From contig NC_058498.1 of the NCBI RefSeq assembly GCF_020382885.2, forward strand, positions 10,638,501 to 10,702,500: a stretch of DNA of 64,000 bases. Direction: 5' to 3'. This document shows, one piece after another, positions 59,701 to 64,000 of this stretch. The notes under the pieces are model-generated. The model did no database searches, had not been told where the DNA came from, and saw only the letters and a list, made by a program, of their open reading frames with translations. The stretch comes from Scatophagus argus (Eukaryota; Chordata; Actinopteri; Scatophagidae). Made by a program: the position numbers and the translations under genes. Numbering within the stretch: position 1 is the stretch's first letter; each line of letters starts with the position of its first letter.

Positions 59701-62700
59701 CCCTAAGACCTGCTGAGAGTGATGTTGAAAAGCTGAAGCTGCACTGCTGGCTTTAAAAGTTAAATAACATCAATAAGGCATGAAATCGTTGAATATTTCA
59801 AGGCTTTTTAAAAATCCTGAAACTGAATTTTTTAAATCTTTTTAGGTCTTAAGTATGAATTAGCAAAAGCTAAAAAGAGTGTGAATAGTTGAAAAAGTGA
59901 GAAAACAACGAGGACGCAAAATATAGTGTAAGAGTAAGCTTTAAGATAAATTGCATTACTTGAATGATGGCTAGAAAACTAAACCACATTGCTGGCTTAA
60001 CTTTGTGTGATGAAGCAGCTGAAGGAGTATGAAGAGTTGGAAAAGTGGTGACTGTGGTGTTGAAAGGTTGTCGTTTAATTGTATAGCCAGTTTTAAAAGT
60101 TGCAAGGGTGTATAAACGATGTTAACAAGGTTAGTTACTCGTGCAGCTCTAGATCTGTTGTTCAGTTCTCTGGCTTTAGGATGAGTTCTTAAAATTTAAG
60201 AACTGATTACCATTACCTGAGTCAGAGAATCCAAGTCAGTAATCACCAGCTTCTCATCTAAGCATATAAAACAGACTTTAGAGATTATGTGATATACCAC
60301 AACCTCTGTCATGTTATCTCAGTGTGATCTGCTATTTGCAGTGCTAAAGCCCCCGGCACTGCGCAGCACACACAGTAGGGGCAAGAGAAACCCGAGTGCT
60401 GGATCCTCATTACTGGCATAGTGTAGACACTCAAAGAGTCACAAAAAGTGTCACAAAATGCATCCAGACGCTTGCTACAGTGTCACGCTTTCTCCATGCA
60501 TTAAGCACTAGGAGGTACCAAAATGTCCAGTTTGAGAAGTCATTCAGTCCAGAATTTGGTCTTAAAATGCAGATGTATTTGGACACTGGGGAATGTCTGC
60601 CAATAGAGCGAAATGACAACTCATTCATGCAAGTTCCTGAATGCAACAATGAAGTTACTGAACTTTTGCCAGTACCTACAATCTTGTGATGATCTTTCGG
60701 TACATGCAGTATTCTTACCTCTGGCAATTTATCTTAGGAACAGCACAAATGTGTATGACACAGCATTTAAAATATAATTAATCAGTTATTCTTTGTTCTG
60801 TTGCTGTTGGAAATTCTTGTATTTACTTGTTTGCTATTTAAAACAATTTTACTAACTAAATCTGCACACTTAAATCAAATCTAGAGGAATTATTTTAAAC
60901 TTAGTGGCTCTTTATATAAGACTTAATAAACAGAAGAACTAATGTAGAAAAGTCATAATAGGCCTAAAGACTTAGGCAGCTGAGGCAGCTGAGGCAGCTG
61001 AGGTCGGGTGGGAACATAAATGACATCTGAGTTTAACTTGCAAAAAATGAAAACTGTATGAATGAAGGTGTCACTTGTCGAAAAAAATCCAAAACAGAAC
61101 AGACTACTTGATGACAGATTACTGATGTCTCACTATATGGATCAGGTTTCCAGAAAAATGACTTGTGAAGACACCACCAGTTGCTAAATGACAAGCCAAA
61201 ATGGACATTATTTATTTTTTGCAAGGTGCACAGGCTTAAAGGGGTGCAGTGTCTGGTTTAGTCAGCCAGGCCAGGCCACACACAGATATGTAAACACACC
61301 CGAGCTCATACCTATCGTTGACAGGCTTTGACCCTCGTAATCTGCTAGGCCGGAAAGCCTGGTAGAAAGCAGTGGACGGGTTCCTGCATATTAATGGAGG
61401 AGGAAACAGAGACAGGAGAAACATGACCAAAGGAAGGGAAACATCTTCACTGGCAGATAGATGTGCTTTGAGAGGGAGAGAGAAGTAGAGGAAGAACCTG
61501 AATCACAGATCAATGAAAGGTCAAGAGGAAATGATGACACAATTCAGATTACCCGGCGCTTTTCAGAAATTACATGATGAAGCAAGAATAAGTACATTAT
61601 GAGCATACCGCTATTTTTCCAAATTCTACAACCCCATCATATAGGCTCTCTGAGGGAGAGAGAGTGACATGATGTGTCAACCTCACTTGGCACTTCAACT
61701 TAAATTGACATTTACCTGCACTGATCTAGAGAGGCACTGCATGTTGCAAACTGACTTTATTTACAACCCTGATTGCAGTGAGAAAACTGCTGTCAGTAAA
61801 CACAGTTCGGTTGCAAGTGACTGCATTTTGTTTTTATTTACAATTTACACGCCATCCCGACTTTCTTTTGGAATCATATTGAAATCAGTAAACAACTGAA
61901 AAACAAGTGCTTTTGAGTAACACGTTATGGCACTAGTGACCACACTGGTCATATGAGATATTTTTTTTTTTTCTCTTGTGATGTTTGTTCTAGAAAGCTC
62001 TGCATATTTTGCTAATTAACTTCAACAAAAGCTTTTAGATAAATTGCACAGAAAGCAGGTAATTAATTGCCATGTATTGAAGTAGAAGATAAACAACTCT
62101 CAGGACAACAAGGGAAACAAGGTGAGGTTGCATGTGACAGTTTACAAACTGAACAAGTGAACGCTCCTGCTGGGTTCAAGTTTATGTCAGTTACCCTTCG
62201 GGCTGCACCTAAACATAAAAGTTTCTATGAGGGGCTTGTACTACAAAGAAGGAGGGGTGGTCTACAAAATCGTAAAGGTGGACAGTTTCACTATATACGA
62301 GAACCCTGGAGAACTGACAGACAAAAGCTGGCGGGAGAAAAGAATTCATTTACAAAACAAGAAAAGCGGGGTTAACTATCCACTCCTGTGTTTTTGACCT
62401 GACAAGAGTGATTTACAGCCAAGTTTCCATATCAGAAGCCGTGACAGATTTATCTACACCACACCTCGCAAAAAGAAACTCAGGGCCTTCGAGTTTCCTC
62501 ATACACTGGGTGAGGTATTTAGACACAGTTTAAAGACCTCACAAACATACATACATAGCAGCTGCAAGCTCGGGTCACTGAACAAGCCAAGATACCTGGT
62601 TTTATGAGGACAGGGAGAGATGTTGTACGCATGACGAGTTCTTCAGGTTGAAATGAGACAAGCAGAGATATTTGAAGAGAAGATAAGTGAAAAGCAGCTC

Positions 62701-64000
62701 TTCAAAAGCAAGGAGGAAGAGACAGGGAAAATAAAGAGGTGAAGCATGTTATGTAACCTGATTCCCCTTCAGCAACCTCACCCTGTGCAGCAGGACTGAA
62801 GTAGTATTTTTTTCCCTAGTACCTTATGCAGTGCACAGCACTGTTAAGACCATTTAAAGGCCCTCCACTTGTGTTTGTTTAGCCTTTTTCTAGAAAGCAG
62901 CCTGTGCAATGTGGACAGGCCAGTATAGCACAGACACTGGTAGGGATGTAACAAGTCTCCAAATCCACAGCTAACTTCAGACCTAAATTAGACCAGAGGT
63001 GACCGAACTTATTTCCTTGGAAGGTCAAAACTGAAAGGTACTGGTGGAAAGCAGGCCAAAGGCAAAAAATTATTGTTAGGATGCAATATTTAAAAAGCAT
63101 TTGTTATCTCAGAGGGGGGGAAACAAAACTACAAACATCTGGCAGGCCAAATAAACACATCTTATGTTCTTTTATTTAAATGTACTTCAAGCTCAAGAAG
63201 CAATCCTCCACTTGAAAGCATACAAGGAAGAATATTGCCAAACTTCTGCTTGTTAAATCCTTTAAAATGTGAAGATTTGACAGTTTTCTTTGTTCTATGA
63301 AACTATTTTGGGGTGAGGGGACCGGACCTTTGTTCAGATAAGACAATATAGTTGTTGTTTGATGATATTTAGTTCATTTTTCACCAATTTCAGACATAAA
63401 AAAGCTTATGGACAAAGTAACATGCAGATTAAGTTTAGATAGTTGCAGCCTTAATCAAATATAAACCCTTGATTATGATCGCACAATTTGTCTTTGTAAA
63501 GGCACGGATTACATTCTGACATGCTGCCACCTAAACAAATTTGACCTAGCGGAGCTGTTGGAACTAGCACGGTAGCTCGAAGCAAATATTTAAGCAACTA
63601 TAGTCAAATTAGCTCCTTACTGTGTGAAAAGGCAAGTGTCAGAATGTTGTTAGGTAGGTATGTCGCTTCATAAATACAGCTTGTCATTTTGTTGACCTAC
63701 AGCCCCAAGTGACGCAAGAAAACATGATGGGTACTCCTGTTCATCCCTCAGGCATTAACTTAGGCACTTACCTTGCAATCTGATTGATGTGCACATGACT
63801 ACACTTGACCTTAAGGTGAGTTTCTGTGGATCAGAGTACCTCCACCTCAGGCCACTGCTTGTCCACGTAACTCCTGAATGAGCATTAAAATCCACGAGAT
63901 GTTAATTACTGTTTGGGGTCATTTAGGTTGCCTGGATCTTATTTACTTTGACATTTACCTTTACTTTATTGTTCACTTTAAATAACTAAAATTGAATCAA
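53771..64000. other. Gene-poor region upstream of tsc22d
   Basis: About 10 kb with no supported gene on either strand. The open frames present are short and lack family motifs. Contents are A-rich low complexity at 58969-59024, a G run near 59561-59573, a 9-bp minisatellite at 60974-61003, and otherwise AT-rich unique-looking DNA. It may hold distal control elements or the intron of a longer tsc22d isoform whose first exon lies beyond 64000. Confidence 0.55.
60974..61003. repeat. Short 9-bp minisatellite
   Basis: Three perfect units of AGGCAGCTG and a partial fourth. Confidence 0.9.

Noticed and set aside
60396..60727. Overlapping open frames of 97-98 codons on both strands
   Set aside because: No known motif, no flanking exons with splice sites and no compositional support.
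62067..62375. Plus-strand 102-codon frame rich in Lys, Gln and Arg
   Set aside because: Low complexity without motifs; consistent with a chance frame.

Overview
The window reads as teleost nuclear DNA, probably percomorph. Genes are split by GT-AG introns. Intergenic DNA carries CA/TG microsatellites, L2-like LINE fragments, a Tc1-like transposase relic, a DANA/V-SINE-like SINE and several interspersed repeats of a fish type. I see no prokaryotic features, CRISPR array, rRNA or tRNA gene.

Layout. (1) 1-16204, plus strand: a tandem array of three Cys-loop receptor genes of the 5-HT3 family. They look closest to the HTR3C/D/E branch (GEWEL, MNDLLP and SLLET motifs). Gene 1 is cut by the left edge, with its last four coding exons present. 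Genes 2 and 3 are complete, with nine coding exons each. (2) 19937-40398, minus strand: rubcn (Rubicon), 21 coding exons that join without a phase break into about 937 codons: N-terminal RUN domain, Ser-rich middle, C-terminal Cys-rich Rubicon-homology domain. (3) 48041-52497, minus strand: a TSC22-domain gene (TSC-box plus leucine zipper, short isoform) in three coding exons, with a roughly 2.1 kb 3' UTR. (4) 53.8-64 kb: no gene that I can support.

The neighbourhood resembles human 3q, where HTR3C/D/E, RUBCN and TSC22D2 all lie, so this is probably an old linkage group. The genes have separate jobs: ion channel subunits, negative regulation of autophagosome/endosome maturation, and a small leucine-zipper regulator.

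Most interesting observations: (a) intron 20 of rubcn is open in frame for about 306 codons past exon 20, giving a possible alternative, highly charged C-terminus that would replace the last zinc-binding motifs; (b) receptor genes 1 and 3 share long identical tracts in exons 7 and 8 while exon 6 is strongly diverged, a gene-conversion pattern; (c) one repeat unit occurs downstream of tsc22d exon 1 and again split around it; (d) the receptors carry altered ligand-site residues. Exon borders were worked out by hand from splice consensus, phase and family similarity, and were not checked against transcripts.
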